IMG/VR virus record: IMGVR_UViG_3300015371_000154
Span: 1-25,807 of that record
Reading direction: 5' to 3' (one strand)
DNA: 25,807 nt
Source of the DNA: a virus
Shown here: in pieces, positions 7,704 through 15,550 of the stretch
Numbering within the stretch: position 1 is the stretch's first letter
Layout of the letters: the number at the start of each line of letters is the position of its first letter
Position numbers and translations under genes: made by a program
The notes under the pieces: generated by a model
The model's input: the letters and a program-made list of their open reading frames with translations, nothing else
What the model was told of the DNA's origin: nothing
Databases searched by the model: none

Positions 7704-7710
7704 GGATATT

Positions 7711-8172
7711 GTGACAATATATTGCGTCAAACAAGGTGGGTTTTCACATCCTGCCGCTGGTACAAAATCTAGTTGGCTGCTCAACCCGGTGTCAAGGTCA
7801 ATTAAAATTGTCGAGATTAGTATATCTTACGACTCTGCCGTTTCCGGCGCCGGTTTCGCAGTTGAGCTGTATCGGGTGACGACACTTGGCTCCCCTGCCG
7901 GCACTACCTATACACCGGTGAAGATCAGTGGAGGGGCTGATACGTCTGCTTGTGCCACTACGGCGCTGATTGCGTTGGGTACGGAACCGACAGCAATTGA
8001 AACCCTCGCTGAGTGGATGATTCAACCCTTTGGTGGGGTCCTTTTGCTTCAGTATCCTCAGACCAGGGAGCCTTTTACCGCTCAGGCCGGTCAGCGTATT
8101 GGCATAAGGACGTCAACGCCTGCTGGTGCCACTACTTGTAACTCTCGCGGTTACGTATGGTTTGACGAGTAA
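7711..8172 (+). CDS. beta-rich virion-type protein, unknown function
   Basis: This 153-residue protein starts at GTG, 7 nt after the LamG-like gene. It consists of short predicted strands such as IKIVEISISYDS, GFAVELYRVTT, and QRIGIRTSTPAG near the C-terminus, consistent with a single beta-sandwich of the sort seen in capsid decorations or fibre heads. Its C-terminus (SRGYVWFDE) resembles the final strand of such folds. I do not recognise a family. It probably belongs with the following repetitive protein, which starts directly after its stop codon (TAA-ATG). Confidence 0.6.
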   Translation: MTIYCVKQGGFSHPAAGTKSSWLLNPVSRSIKIVEISISYDSAVSGAGFAVELYRVTTLGSPAGTTYTPVKISGGADTSACATTALIALGTEPTAIETLAEWMIQPFGGVLLLQYPQTREPFTAQAGQRIGIRTSTPAGATTCNSRGYVWFDE

Positions 8173-10815
8173 ATGTCAGTCTTCGGCAGGAGTTTCCCCA
8201 CTCACCCCGTATACAGGCCGCCACCTGTTCAGATACCTCTTGCCAGGGCAGCCGTTCGAGCGCGCAATCAGGGTGCGCAAGTTACCGGTTCTACTACTCA
8301 CGTCATTAACCTGCCTGCCGGTGTCCAGGTAGGAGAGCTTCTCTATGTTGCGTTCTCCATTGACACCGCGACGGTCAACACCTCGACATCGTCGTCAGGT
8401 TGGCAAAAACTCGTTGAGATGGCGCAAGGCACCACCACTAACCATAAAGGTTCTGTGTGGTGGAAACGAGCCACCGGTTCAGATGCACTGACAATTAACT
8501 CGGACGCCTCTGTTCAGTCGACGCATATATCGCTGGCCCTAACGAATGCGGATGATCCCGAGGCGTGGGCGGCAAATGGTGCATCGGCATCTTTGGCGTC
8601 TCCTCCCGCTGCGACACCTACTAAGGGTGTCGAAGACTATATGAGTGTTATCAGTATCCATACGGACTCTTCAGCAGGTACGACTCAGAACTTTGGCACT
8701 GCTGCGGGATATTCCAACTCCACTACGCAGCAGGCCAGCACAACGTCATCGGCCGCGACGAACACCCAAGAGCAGATTTATCCTGCCTCCTCCGGATTCA
8801 CACCGGGTACCGTTTCTCTGAGCTTGTCTGAGCAGTGGGTAGCTATTACCACTGCGATTGGCACTGCGAGTCAGGCAGGCGGTGCCGTTACCTATCAGGG
8901 CTCCGTTTCCCTGACCGCTACTCCGACTCTCACTGTCGATTCGTTCCTAGAAACCTTTGCCACTCTTTCCCTAACCGCCACTACTACACTGACGGTCAAT
9001 GCCTATCTTACCGAAGTTGCATCCCTTAGCCTCATCGCATCCCCCACTATCGCACTTAACGCGGTTCGAACGACTCCCGCCAGTATATCTCTTAGCGCGA
9101 CCCCAACTCTTTCGGTTGCCGCGCCCGCAGTTACAACCTTCGCCTCTGTTTCCCTCACTGCGAGTCCTACGCTATCCGTCGATGGTATCCGTACAACCCC
9201 TGCCTCGATATCTCTAACCGCTACACCGACGTTAGCCATTCCCTCACCGGGATTGGTTGAGGTAGCCAGCGTCTCCCTAATTGCTACCCCAACGCTTACT
9301 GCTAATGCCACGACTATCCAACAGGCGTCTCTGAGCCTGACAATCTCTCCCACGCTCTCCGTTAGCATCTTCACGACGATATCGCTTTCGGTCACCCTGA
9401 CCGCTACACCCACGATATCGCTAAATGGTGTCAGGACAACCTTCCCCGCGGTTTCCCTGACTATCTCCCCAAGCCTCGCCGTTAGCGTCTATTTAACATA
9501 TCCAACCTCCCTGGCGCTAACGGTGAGTCCCACGTTGTCTATCGCTACTCCGGCGTTGACAACGTTTGCATCGGCAACCTTAATAATTGGTCCGACGATC
9601 ACCGTCAGCGGCTTGAGAACTGCTGTAACCTCCGTTAGTCTCTCCATCACACCGACACTAACGATTTCGGGTCTACTCCAAGCAGCGGCCACTGTTAGTC
9701 TGATTGCGGCTCCCAGCATAGCAATCAGTGCGGAACGGATCACCCCCTCAGCGATAACGCTGATAGCCATCCCGCAACTAACAGTGGCCGCCCTACTTCC
9801 TCAGGCGTCCATTTCCCTAATTGCGACTCCTACCTTCTCCGCAACGATATTTGCGATTCGGCCCGCTTCCGTCACTCTGACTATCTCCCCTACTCTGAGT
9901 TTGACGATCGGCGCAGTTCCCGCCTCTATTTCGTTGACGACCATTCCGACGCTGTCGGTTTCTATTTATGCAACTGCGAGTGTCAGTGTATCTCTATTTG
10001 CTATACCGACGATTTCAGTCACTGTTGCGCTTACTACCTTTGCTAGTGCTTCTCTCATTGCGGTTCCAACTCTTACCGTCTCCGCCCTTAGGACGACGTT
10101 TGCTAGCGTTTCACTTACTGTCGTTCCGAGTATTGGGCTTTCAGCGGACCGAATTGCTGTTTCTTCTGTTAGTCTATCTATCTCTCCAACGATCTCCCTT
10201 GTCCTGGTTGCTCCTGGTGCCTTCCTCTCCCTGACGATCACCCCGACGATCTCTGCGACGCTCCTCTATATAGGGGCTGTCAGCGTCCAGCTCGCGGCCT
10301 CCCCGACCCTCACGGTCACCGGGTACCTCACGGCGCGTGCGTCCCTCTCGCTCTCCATCACACCTACCCTTGCCGTATCGTTCTTCGGTCAGAGCCCGGC
10401 ATCCCTCCTCCTAACCGTTGTGCCTACCCTTGCGGTAGACGCTTCGCGCTACGTTCCTGCCTCTATCGCTCTCCTCGTCACACCCTCTCTGTTCGTCGAT
10501 GGCGTTAGTCAATCGCTCCCCGCTGTCAATCTGGTCATCGCTCCCTCCATTTTGCTCACCGCACAACGCTTTGCGGTTTCGTTTATCAGTTTGCTTATCG
10601 TTCCTACCATCTCCCTTAGGGGAGTTATCGAGGGTGCCGGTCCAGGTTGGCCGATCATTTTCAGCCTGGTGTCTATCACGACGGGCGATGAGCCTGTATC
10701 ATCTTCTCAAACTCCAATTAAGCCGTCGTTTGCTCTACAGAGCGTGACTAATGAATCAAGTGGCTCCGCTGTAGTAGCTACTCCTTACATTGCGTTCGAG
10801 GTAGCTAATGCCTGA
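8173..10815 (+). CDS. giant repetitive fibre/adhesin-like protein (880 aa)
   Basis: Residues 1-242 form a beta-rich N-terminal domain (for example VGELLYVAFSIDTATVN and EQWVAITTAIGTA). Residues 243-824 are about 29 tandem repeats of 19-21 residues with consensus A-S-x-S-L-T-x-x-P-T-L-S-V plus a variable 6-8-residue linker, and residues 825-880 form a non-repeat cap. Alternating hydrophobic and Thr/Ser residues point to stacked beta-strands (beta-solenoid or a rod of small beta-modules). Related Thr/Ala/Ser-rich repeats occur in actinophage minor tail proteins, so an elongated host-binding fibre is the best guess. No signal peptide or LPXTG anchor is seen. ATG follows directly after the previous stop codon, and the 3' end overlaps the peptidase gene by 8 nt. 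Confidence 0.8.
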   Translation: MSVFGRSFPTHPVYRPPPVQIPLARAAVRARNQGAQVTGSTTHVINLPAGVQVGELLYVAFSIDTATVNTSTSSSGWQKLVEMAQGTTTNHKGSVWWKRATGSDALTINSDASVQSTHISLALTNADDPEAWAANGASASLASPPAATPTKGVEDYMSVISIHTDSSAGTTQNFGTAAGYSNSTTQQASTTSSAATNTQEQIYPASSGFTPGTVSLSLSEQWVAITTAIGTASQAGGAVTYQGSVSLTATPTLTVDSFLETFATLSLTATTTLTVNAYLTEVASLSLIASPTIALNAVRTTPASISLSATPTLSVAAPAVTTFASVSLTASPTLSVDGIRTTPASISLTATPTLAIPSPGLVEVASVSLIATPTLTANATTIQQASLSLTISPTLSVSIFTTISLSVTLTATPTISLNGVRTTFPAVSLTISPSLAVSVYLTYPTSLALTVSPTLSIATPALTTFASATLIIGPTITVSGLRTAVTSVSLSITPTLTISGLLQAAATVSLIAAPSIAISAERITPSAITLIAIPQLTVAALLPQASISLIATPTFSATIFAIRPASVTLTISPTLSLTIGAVPASISLTTIPTLSVSIYATASVSVSLFAIPTISVTVALTTFASASLIAVPTLTVSALRTTFASVSLTVVPSIGLSADRIAVSSVSLSISPTISLVLVAPGAFLSLTITPTISATLLYIGAVSVQLAASPTLTVTGYLTARASLSLSITPTLAVSFFGQSPASLLLTVVPTLAVDASRYVPASIALLVTPSLFVDGVSQSLPAVNLVIAPSILLTAQRFAVSFISLLIVPTISLRGVIEGAGPGWPIIFSLVSITTGDEPVSSSQTPIKPSFALQSVTNESSGSAVVATPYIAFEVANA
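8899..10644 (+). repeat. about 29 tandem 57-63-bp coding repeats
   Basis: Each unit encodes a variant of A-S-V-S-L-T-A-T-P-T-L-S-V followed by a loop often ending in RTTP, RTTF or LTTF. Copies diverge strongly at the DNA level, so this is an old array rather than a recent slippage expansion. Unit length varies between 19 and 21 residues. Confidence 0.85.
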
Positions 10816-11491
10816 TTACCCCATTTTGGATCGTAAGGTCTTTTTTGACAACCAGTCCAGAAGTTACGGGGTTCGCAACCTTTTGGGAGATTCCAAACCT
10901 CTAAAGAAGAGGGTATGGAATCCAGGAGTAAACGTTCTTGATCAGGGTAGAGAGGGCCGATGTGTCGCATTTGGTTGGGGTAACGAACTAGCTTCTACAC
11001 CTCATCGATATGATATCAATACCGAATGGTGTAATCAACATTGGCCCTTGATTGTCGCCAAAGATCGTGAGATGGGAAATGACTTCTCCGACGGTGCTAG
11101 TGTCCTTGCCGGCGCTAAGACTATGCAAATGCTCGGGAACGTTAAGAGTTACCATTGGGGCTTTGGTATCGACGACGTATTGCAGCATTTATCTCGTCGC
11201 GGTCCTGTGGTACTCGGTATCAACTGGTACGCTTCTATGTACTCAACTAGAAGCGATGGACTTGTCACAGTGGAGGGAGACAGGGTAGGGGGGCATTGCA
11301 TCCTGGCTTACGGTGTCTGGCCGAAGCATCCACTCTTTCGGACCGATGTGGTACTCTGGATCAATTCGTGGGGTCCGAAGTACGGTATCAACGGCCGGGG
11401 GTATGTGCCTACAGATAGTTTGAGTCGACTGCTGAAGGAGGATGGTGAAGCCTGTATGGCTACTGACCGTCCTGTTAAGGGGGCAAGGTAA
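10808..11491 (+). CDS. papain-like (C1A family) cysteine peptidase
   Basis: This 227-residue protein has the papain catalytic arrangement: oxyanion Gln46 and nucleophile Cys52 in LDQGREGRCVAFGWG (44-58, compare NQG-CGSCWAF of papain), His163 in GGHCILAYG (161-169), and Asn186 in WINSWGPKYGINGRGYV (184-200). The 'DGAS' near 95 also fits the family. There is no signal peptide and almost no pro-region (about 40 residues), so it is probably active without long propeptide processing. The gene overlaps the repetitive fibre gene by 8 nt and ends by overlapping the next start. It could trim a virion protein, digest envelope proteins during entry, or be injected. Intact catalytic residues argue for activity, but the target is unknown. 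Confidence 0.88.
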   Translation: MPDYPILDRKVFFDNQSRSYGVRNLLGDSKPLKKRVWNPGVNVLDQGREGRCVAFGWGNELASTPHRYDINTEWCNQHWPLIVAKDREMGNDFSDGASVLAGAKTMQMLGNVKSYHWGFGIDDVLQHLSRRGPVVLGINWYASMYSTRSDGLVTVEGDRVGGHCILAYGVWPKHPLFRTDVVLWINSWGPKYGINGRGYVPTDSLSRLLKEDGEACMATDRPVKGAR

Positions 11492-12435
11492 TGAAAACTC
11501 CTCCTAATGAAAGAGCCGCTAAACGGAGAAAGTTGGCTAAGAAAGGCCATGCTCTTCCCGACGGTTCTTTTCCGATTCCTAACGCCGCGTATTTAGAAAA
11601 GGCTAAGCACAGGATTGGTAGTGCGCATCCTTCGAAGCGTGCAGCCGCGAGGGCTCTCATTAATAAGCGAGCCAGGGAATTGGGGAGGTCTGGTCTTGGG
11701 GATTCTGGAACCCAAACTAACACTCCCGATGGAAAGAGAAAGAAAAAGAAGAAGCCGGTACGAGCATCTGAAACTGACGCTAGGGCTATTCTACTGGTTA
11801 GTTCTAGGGTATATCCGGGTTTGGATCGCTCCCCAAAAGAGAATTGGGTAGATAAAGCAGGTGGTCTACCCGACTTCATCGAGCGCATTGCTAAACACCT
11901 GCATTACGAGAAGGGAATGTCTATCTCTCACGCTATTGCCACAGCGGTCAATAGGGTGAAGGTATTGTGTGCTAAGGGCAATGCCGAGGCTTGTGCGGCT
12001 GTTGCCGAATGGGAAAAGAAAAAGGCTGGCACTCGATTCGCAGCTACCGATGTTCGGGGTAGGAAGCTTACCGATCTCGAATTCGCTGAGATTCTATTAG
12101 TTGGGCGAGGGGTGGGAGCGAGTGGTTCGAACCGTCCCTTTGACGAAACTAAATACCTGCGGTCTCCGGGAACTGGTAAATTCGCTTCCAAGTTTACTCC
12201 CACCGAAATGATTGCAGGCCATCGGATTGTCGAGGCCGGGGTCATTAACTTGCAAGTGGGTCAGGTCTTTAAGTTACCCAATGATGCCGGGTGGGTGCAG
12301 CGTTCTGAAGGAGGCTATTTGGTCCAAGGCCCCGCAGGGCTTAGAGTGGCAGTGAGGACTGCTTCCGAGGCAGTTCAAGCTGCTGCTAATATTATGATCG
12401 GTGCGTTGAGGAGAGCAGGTGAGCCGAAAAAGTGA
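11491..12435 (+). CDS. head morphogenesis protein with DUF6582-like and KAGGLP domains
   Basis: A 314-residue basic protein. The N-terminus contains LPDGSFPIPNAAYLEKA (22-38) and a following Lys/Arg-rich helical stretch, the DUF6582-like motif often fused to phage head proteases and scaffolds. A poly-lysine linker (KRKKKKKP, 82-89) follows. Residues 115-178 carry NWVDKAGGLPDFIERIAKHLH and MSISHAIATAVNRVK, a conserved helical module of many siphophage head genes. The C-terminal 120 residues contain YLRSPGTGKFASKFTPTE. It lies directly before the protease-scaffold gene and the two overlap at GTGA, so a role in capsid assembly is probable. The exact role is not known to me. The start (ATG) overlaps the peptidase stop codon. 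Confidence 0.7.
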   Translation: MKTPPNERAAKRRKLAKKGHALPDGSFPIPNAAYLEKAKHRIGSAHPSKRAAARALINKRARELGRSGLGDSGTQTNTPDGKRKKKKKPVRASETDARAILLVSSRVYPGLDRSPKENWVDKAGGLPDFIERIAKHLHYEKGMSISHAIATAVNRVKVLCAKGNAEACAAVAEWEKKKAGTRFAATDVRGRKLTDLEFAEILLVGRGVGASGSNRPFDETKYLRSPGTGKFASKFTPTEMIAGHRIVEAGVINLQVGQVFKLPNDAGWVQRSEGGYLVQGPAGLRVAVRTASEAVQAAANIMIGALRRAGEPKK

Positions 12436-13559
12436 CAACTTCTACGGCTGTATCTCCCTTTGTAGTCAGTGATATTACTGAAGTCGAACTAGCTGACGGA
12501 AAGGGAACTAAGAAGGTTTGGAAGAAGCAAATTCTTCCGGCCGGTACTAGGAAGTATAGGGGAGAAACTCTAGATTTTTCTAAGATTAACCCAGCATGTA
12601 TCCAGGCTTTTAACGGAGGCGCATTCGACGCCGTTCCCTTTGTACTTGCTTTGTCTGATAACGAGCACCCCAAGCCGGGTGACGAGGGAAAGCAACTCGA
12701 AGGCGACGTCTATAGGCTGGAGATGGGCGAAGATGGGAGCCTCTTCGGATATTTTGATTTCTCACATTCTCCGAATGTTGTCGGAACAATTCGAAAGAGT
12801 GCTGGTAAATTCGGAGTTTCCGGTCGAATTGAGGTGGACTACACCGCAGAGGACACCGGTAAGCATTACGATTATGCTCTCTCCCACGTCTGTGGAACAA
12901 CTCGACCCCACATTAAGGGACTTGCCAATTGGCAGCCTGTAGAGCTGAGTGAGGACGAAAAGAATAGGCCGACTATCGACTTCTCCACGGAGATTATCGA
13001 CGAGCCCAAGGACGATAAGAATGACATCACTAAAGACAAGCCGGAGGATGACCTCGTGGCTGTAGAGATTCCCAAGGAAAAGCTCGATAGGCTCCTTGCG
13101 TTGCTCGACGATGATCTCGATGACGACGAGTTGGAAGAGTCGGCAGACGACGTCGAAAAGAAGGTAGAGCTTCCCAAGGAAGCACAGGAGAAGATTGCCG
13201 CTGCGGAAGCTGCTTCTCAGCGCGCTTTGGAACTTGCCGAGACTATGCAGGTGGATGCTGCCCAGACGAGGTGGAAGGCGCAGCGCGCTACTTACCTCTC
13301 GAAGGGCGTTCCTCCGGTCCTTCTCGACCTGGCTGAAAAGGTTATGAAGCGGCACCGCCCAATCACTCTCGAATTTGCCGAGGGTGACACCGTGGATGCT
13401 ACCGACGTTATTACCAAGATTCTCGACGAGTGCGAGGGTTACCTTGTTCTCTCGGATGAGAAGGGTCACTCCTTTACCGATCCGCAGCAGAATTCAGAGT
13501 ACACCAAGCTCGAAGAGGCGTTTGACGCAATGTGGACAAATGATGGGAGGGACCGCTAA
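12432..13559 (+). CDS. prohead protease fused to scaffold
   Basis: A 375-residue protein with two parts. Residues 1-175 look like a Mu gpI/herpesvirus-assemblin-type maturation protease: NEHP with His79, FGYFDFSH (105-112), KFGVSGRIEVDY (126-137, candidate Ser130) and LSHVCGTTRPHIKGLANW (150-167), near the usual 'LT-NP-h-G' block. Residues 185-290 are highly charged, with an acidic run (DDDLDDDELEESADD, about 226-240) and an Ala/Glu coiled coil, typical of an internal scaffold that is cleaved away after assembly. It starts at GTG overlapping the previous stop codon and ends at TAATG shared with the decoration gene. Catalytic residues are assigned by analogy, not certain. Confidence 0.75.
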   Translation: MTTSTAVSPFVVSDITEVELADGKGTKKVWKKQILPAGTRKYRGETLDFSKINPACIQAFNGGAFDAVPFVLALSDNEHPKPGDEGKQLEGDVYRLEMGEDGSLFGYFDFSHSPNVVGTIRKSAGKFGVSGRIEVDYTAEDTGKHYDYALSHVCGTTRPHIKGLANWQPVELSEDEKNRPTIDFSTEIIDEPKDDKNDITKDKPEDDLVAVEIPKEKLDRLLALLDDDLDDDELEESADDVEKKVELPKEAQEKIAAAEAASQRALELAETMQVDAAQTRWKAQRATYLSKGVPPVLLDLAEKVMKRHRPITLEFAEGDTVDATDVITKILDECEGYLVLSDEKGHSFTDPQQNSEYTKLEEAFDAMWTNDGRDR

Positions 13560-14032
13560 TGCCGGGCCTTCTTCCCACCTTTGATCAGGGTCCGTTTACC
13601 TTTAGCGCGACCACTGTTGCTAATGGTGGAAATATCAAGGGTGGAATGCTGGTGGAGCCTGATGGCACCACGGGACGCATTAAGCCTGCAAGCGCCGCTT
13701 CGGTTACCTGTCTCGGTGTCGCCATGGGTGACGCTTCCGCAAGTGACTATTCAAACGCGGATACCACGGATACGTGGGGCAATACCATTGTCAACGCTCA
13801 GTATCCTCCGAACGAAACTGCGGTAGCCTGTGAGGGTGTCTTTAAGCTCAAGGTTGCCGCAACTTCGGCTACCGTTCCCTTTGGCGCACTCGTCAAGTGT
13901 GCGGCGAATGGTGAGGTTACTCTCAACTCTACGGGAAGTGCTGCGACATTCGACCAAATTATCGGTCGTTGCATCGAACCATTGGGAATTGTTGCTGGCG
14001 CCCGTGGCAAGATTAACCTGGATTGGGCGTGA
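13559..14032 (+). CDS. capsid decoration protein (DUF2190-like)
   Basis: This 157-residue protein is rich in Gly/Ala/Thr and carries a pattern of short strands: TVANGGNIKGGMLVEPDG near the start, VTCLGVAMGDAS, ETAVACEGVFKLKVAA, and VPFGALVKCAANGEV followed by IIGRCIEPLG. This is the usual signature of DUF2190/head-decoration proteins, which sit on the capsid surface and stabilise the expanded shell. It lies between the protease-scaffold and the major capsid protein, exactly where decoration genes are found, sharing TAATG with the upstream gene and ending 5 nt before the capsid gene. Confidence 0.78.
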   Translation: MPGLLPTFDQGPFTFSATTVANGGNIKGGMLVEPDGTTGRIKPASAASVTCLGVAMGDASASDYSNADTTDTWGNTIVNAQYPPNETAVACEGVFKLKVAATSATVPFGALVKCAANGEVTLNSTGSAATFDQIIGRCIEPLGIVAGARGKINLDWA

Positions 14033-14037
14033 TATAA

Positions 14038-15003
14038 ATGGCTGTTCAGACTGTCACGCATAGCTATGACGGCCCGAAATGGACTGTCAATGATCTGATT
14101 AAGAACCCCACCTTTGTCCCTAACCAAATCGCTAAGTCGGTTAAGGACACCAATATCGCCGATCAGCTCTTGCGCACCGGTCCCACCGCTGTTGGTGGAG
14201 CTGTTGCCTATGAGACAACTCTTGCTCTGTATGCAGGGTCCGAAGGCGAAATTGTTGCGGAGTACGCTGAGTACCCGATGACCGATGCGCCGATGCGTAC
14301 TCGGATGACTGCGGGTACGACTAAGAAAGGTCTCGGATTCCGATTCTCCGAGGAAATGCGTACTCGTAATGACGTCGGTCGCGTGCAAGACGTCATGCAG
14401 ATGGTGCGGGACACTCTTATTGCCGGTAAGGATAAGGCGTATATCAACGCCGTTCTCGGCAACACCTCCGTTCAGTCTTTCGCAGCTTCTTCTGCCGCAA
14501 CGACTGACGGTTGGTATGCGACGGACCCCAACGTCTCAAAGATTAAGTACGATATCGCTCGGGCGATGTTCAAGCTCACATCGCAGGGTGTCTCTGGCGC
14601 TCAGTACAGTGAGAAGCTGGGATATCGAGCTAACACCCTAGTTTGTCACCCTCAGGTCTCTGCCATGCTTATTCAGAGTCCTGAAGTGTCTGGAATGTTC
14701 CAGCCTGCCGCAGCGCCGACGGCTAAGACAGTCGTTTTCGAAGGTATGTACCCGACGAAGTTCCTGACGCTTGACGTCTTCGAATCCTGGCGTTGCCCGC
14801 AGGATACAGTGATTGTCTGTCAGCGTAAGGCAATGGGGTTCATCGCGAATGAGTGGACACTGAAGGGTACTCCACTGAAGTTCGACGAATCGACCGATAC
14901 GTACACTTCCTATTTCAAGTACCGTGACCTCGTGGTTGTCGATAATCCTCTTGCGGTTTGCAAGATTACGAACATCGACGGCTCCGCGAATGTGGTGTGG
15001 TAA
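14038..15003 (+). CDS. major capsid protein (HK97 fold)
   Basis: The 321-residue length, position after protease/scaffold and decoration genes, and sequence features all indicate the major capsid protein. An N-terminal arm is followed by IADQLLRTG and AVAYETTLALYAGSEGEIVA (E-loop-like region), then KKGLGFRFSEEMRTRNDVGR, which resembles the conserved segment before the spine helix, and a long helix around DVMQMVRDTLIAGKDKAYI. The C-terminal part contains PQDTVIVCQRKAMGFIAN and YRDLVVVDNPLAVCKI, typical of the A-domain and final strand of this type. Many copies form the icosahedral shell. It is preceded by a short AT-rich spacer (GATATAAATG). Confidence 0.92.
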   Translation: MAVQTVTHSYDGPKWTVNDLIKNPTFVPNQIAKSVKDTNIADQLLRTGPTAVGGAVAYETTLALYAGSEGEIVAEYAEYPMTDAPMRTRMTAGTTKKGLGFRFSEEMRTRNDVGRVQDVMQMVRDTLIAGKDKAYINAVLGNTSVQSFAASSAATTDGWYATDPNVSKIKYDIARAMFKLTSQGVSGAQYSEKLGYRANTLVCHPQVSAMLIQSPEVSGMFQPAAAPTAKTVVFEGMYPTKFLTLDVFESWRCPQDTVIVCQRKAMGFIANEWTLKGTPLKFDESTDTYTSYFKYRDLVVVDNPLAVCKITNIDGSANVVW

Positions 15004-15005
15004 CT

Positions 15006-15527
15006 ATGACTGACGTTCGTTACACCGGAAACGCCGCCTGGACTCGCACTGCTATCGGTGAAGATGGTAAGTGGACGGGCAAGTATGAAGTTGTGAAGCC
15101 TGGCGAGGTTGTCACTCTCGATGATGACGTTGCCGAGCGATTCCTTCAGGGGCCCGCCGATAGGCGTTTGTTTGTCGCAGCGGGTAGCTCGGAAGACCCT
15201 GAGTCCAATGACTACGTAAGGGTTCGCTCAATTGGTAGTGGTGGAAATCCCGTCATTGACCCTGGTCAGGATTTGGGTTCTACCACTCCCGATGGGCGCG
15301 TGATTTATCGCACCGAGGACGACAACCCAGAGGGTTTCGAGGTTGCGCCTCCGAACGTGGGACCGCAATCGGATAACGCCGCACTAGTCGAGGAAGACGA
15401 GATTCAGGCCGAAGCCGACAAGGCTAGGCAGAAGGCACGTGAATCTCGATCCGGTAGTGCTGCTAAGCGTCCTACTCCTCGGCAGTCTACTGGCGATACT
15501 CCTAGTCATCCTGGTAGCAATAGTTAG
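15006..15527 (+). CDS. head-associated protein, unknown function
   Basis: A 173-residue protein following the capsid gene after 2 nt. The first 60 residues (TDVRYTGNAAWTR, YEVVKPGEVVTLDDDVAERFL) look like the small 'Rho-terminator/FI-like' domain found in head accessory proteins; the rest is acidic and then basic, Ser/Pro-rich and probably disordered. I chose ATG 15006, just after the capsid stop codon, rather than the earlier in-frame ATG at 14958, which would overlap the capsid gene by 46 nt and lacks a sensible protein sequence. A head-accessory role is inferred from position. Confidence 0.65.
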   Translation: MTDVRYTGNAAWTRTAIGEDGKWTGKYEVVKPGEVVTLDDDVAERFLQGPADRRLFVAAGSSEDPESNDYVRVRSIGSGGNPVIDPGQDLGSTTPDGRVIYRTEDDNPEGFEVAPPNVGPQSDNAALVEEDEIQAEADKARQKARESRSGSAAKRPTPRQSTGDTPSHPGSNS

Positions 15528-15550
15528 AGGCCCTAGGGATAGGGATTAAA

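Noticed and set aside
9003-9413. Series of - strand open frames within the repeat gene
   Set aside because: The regular repeat on the + strand gives open antisense frames automatically; they are shadows.
10845-10850. TTGACA hexamer near the start of the peptidase gene, as a promoter
   Set aside because: No -10 hexamer at 16-18 bp downstream, and the site is within coding sequence.
14958-15005. Earlier start for the gene after the capsid gene
   Set aside because: It would overlap the capsid gene by 46 nt; ATG 15006 just after the capsid stop is more natural.
15531-15538. CCCTAGGG palindrome between head genes as a terminator
   Set aside because: The stem is too short, has no T-run and doubles as part of the ribosome-binding region of the next gene.
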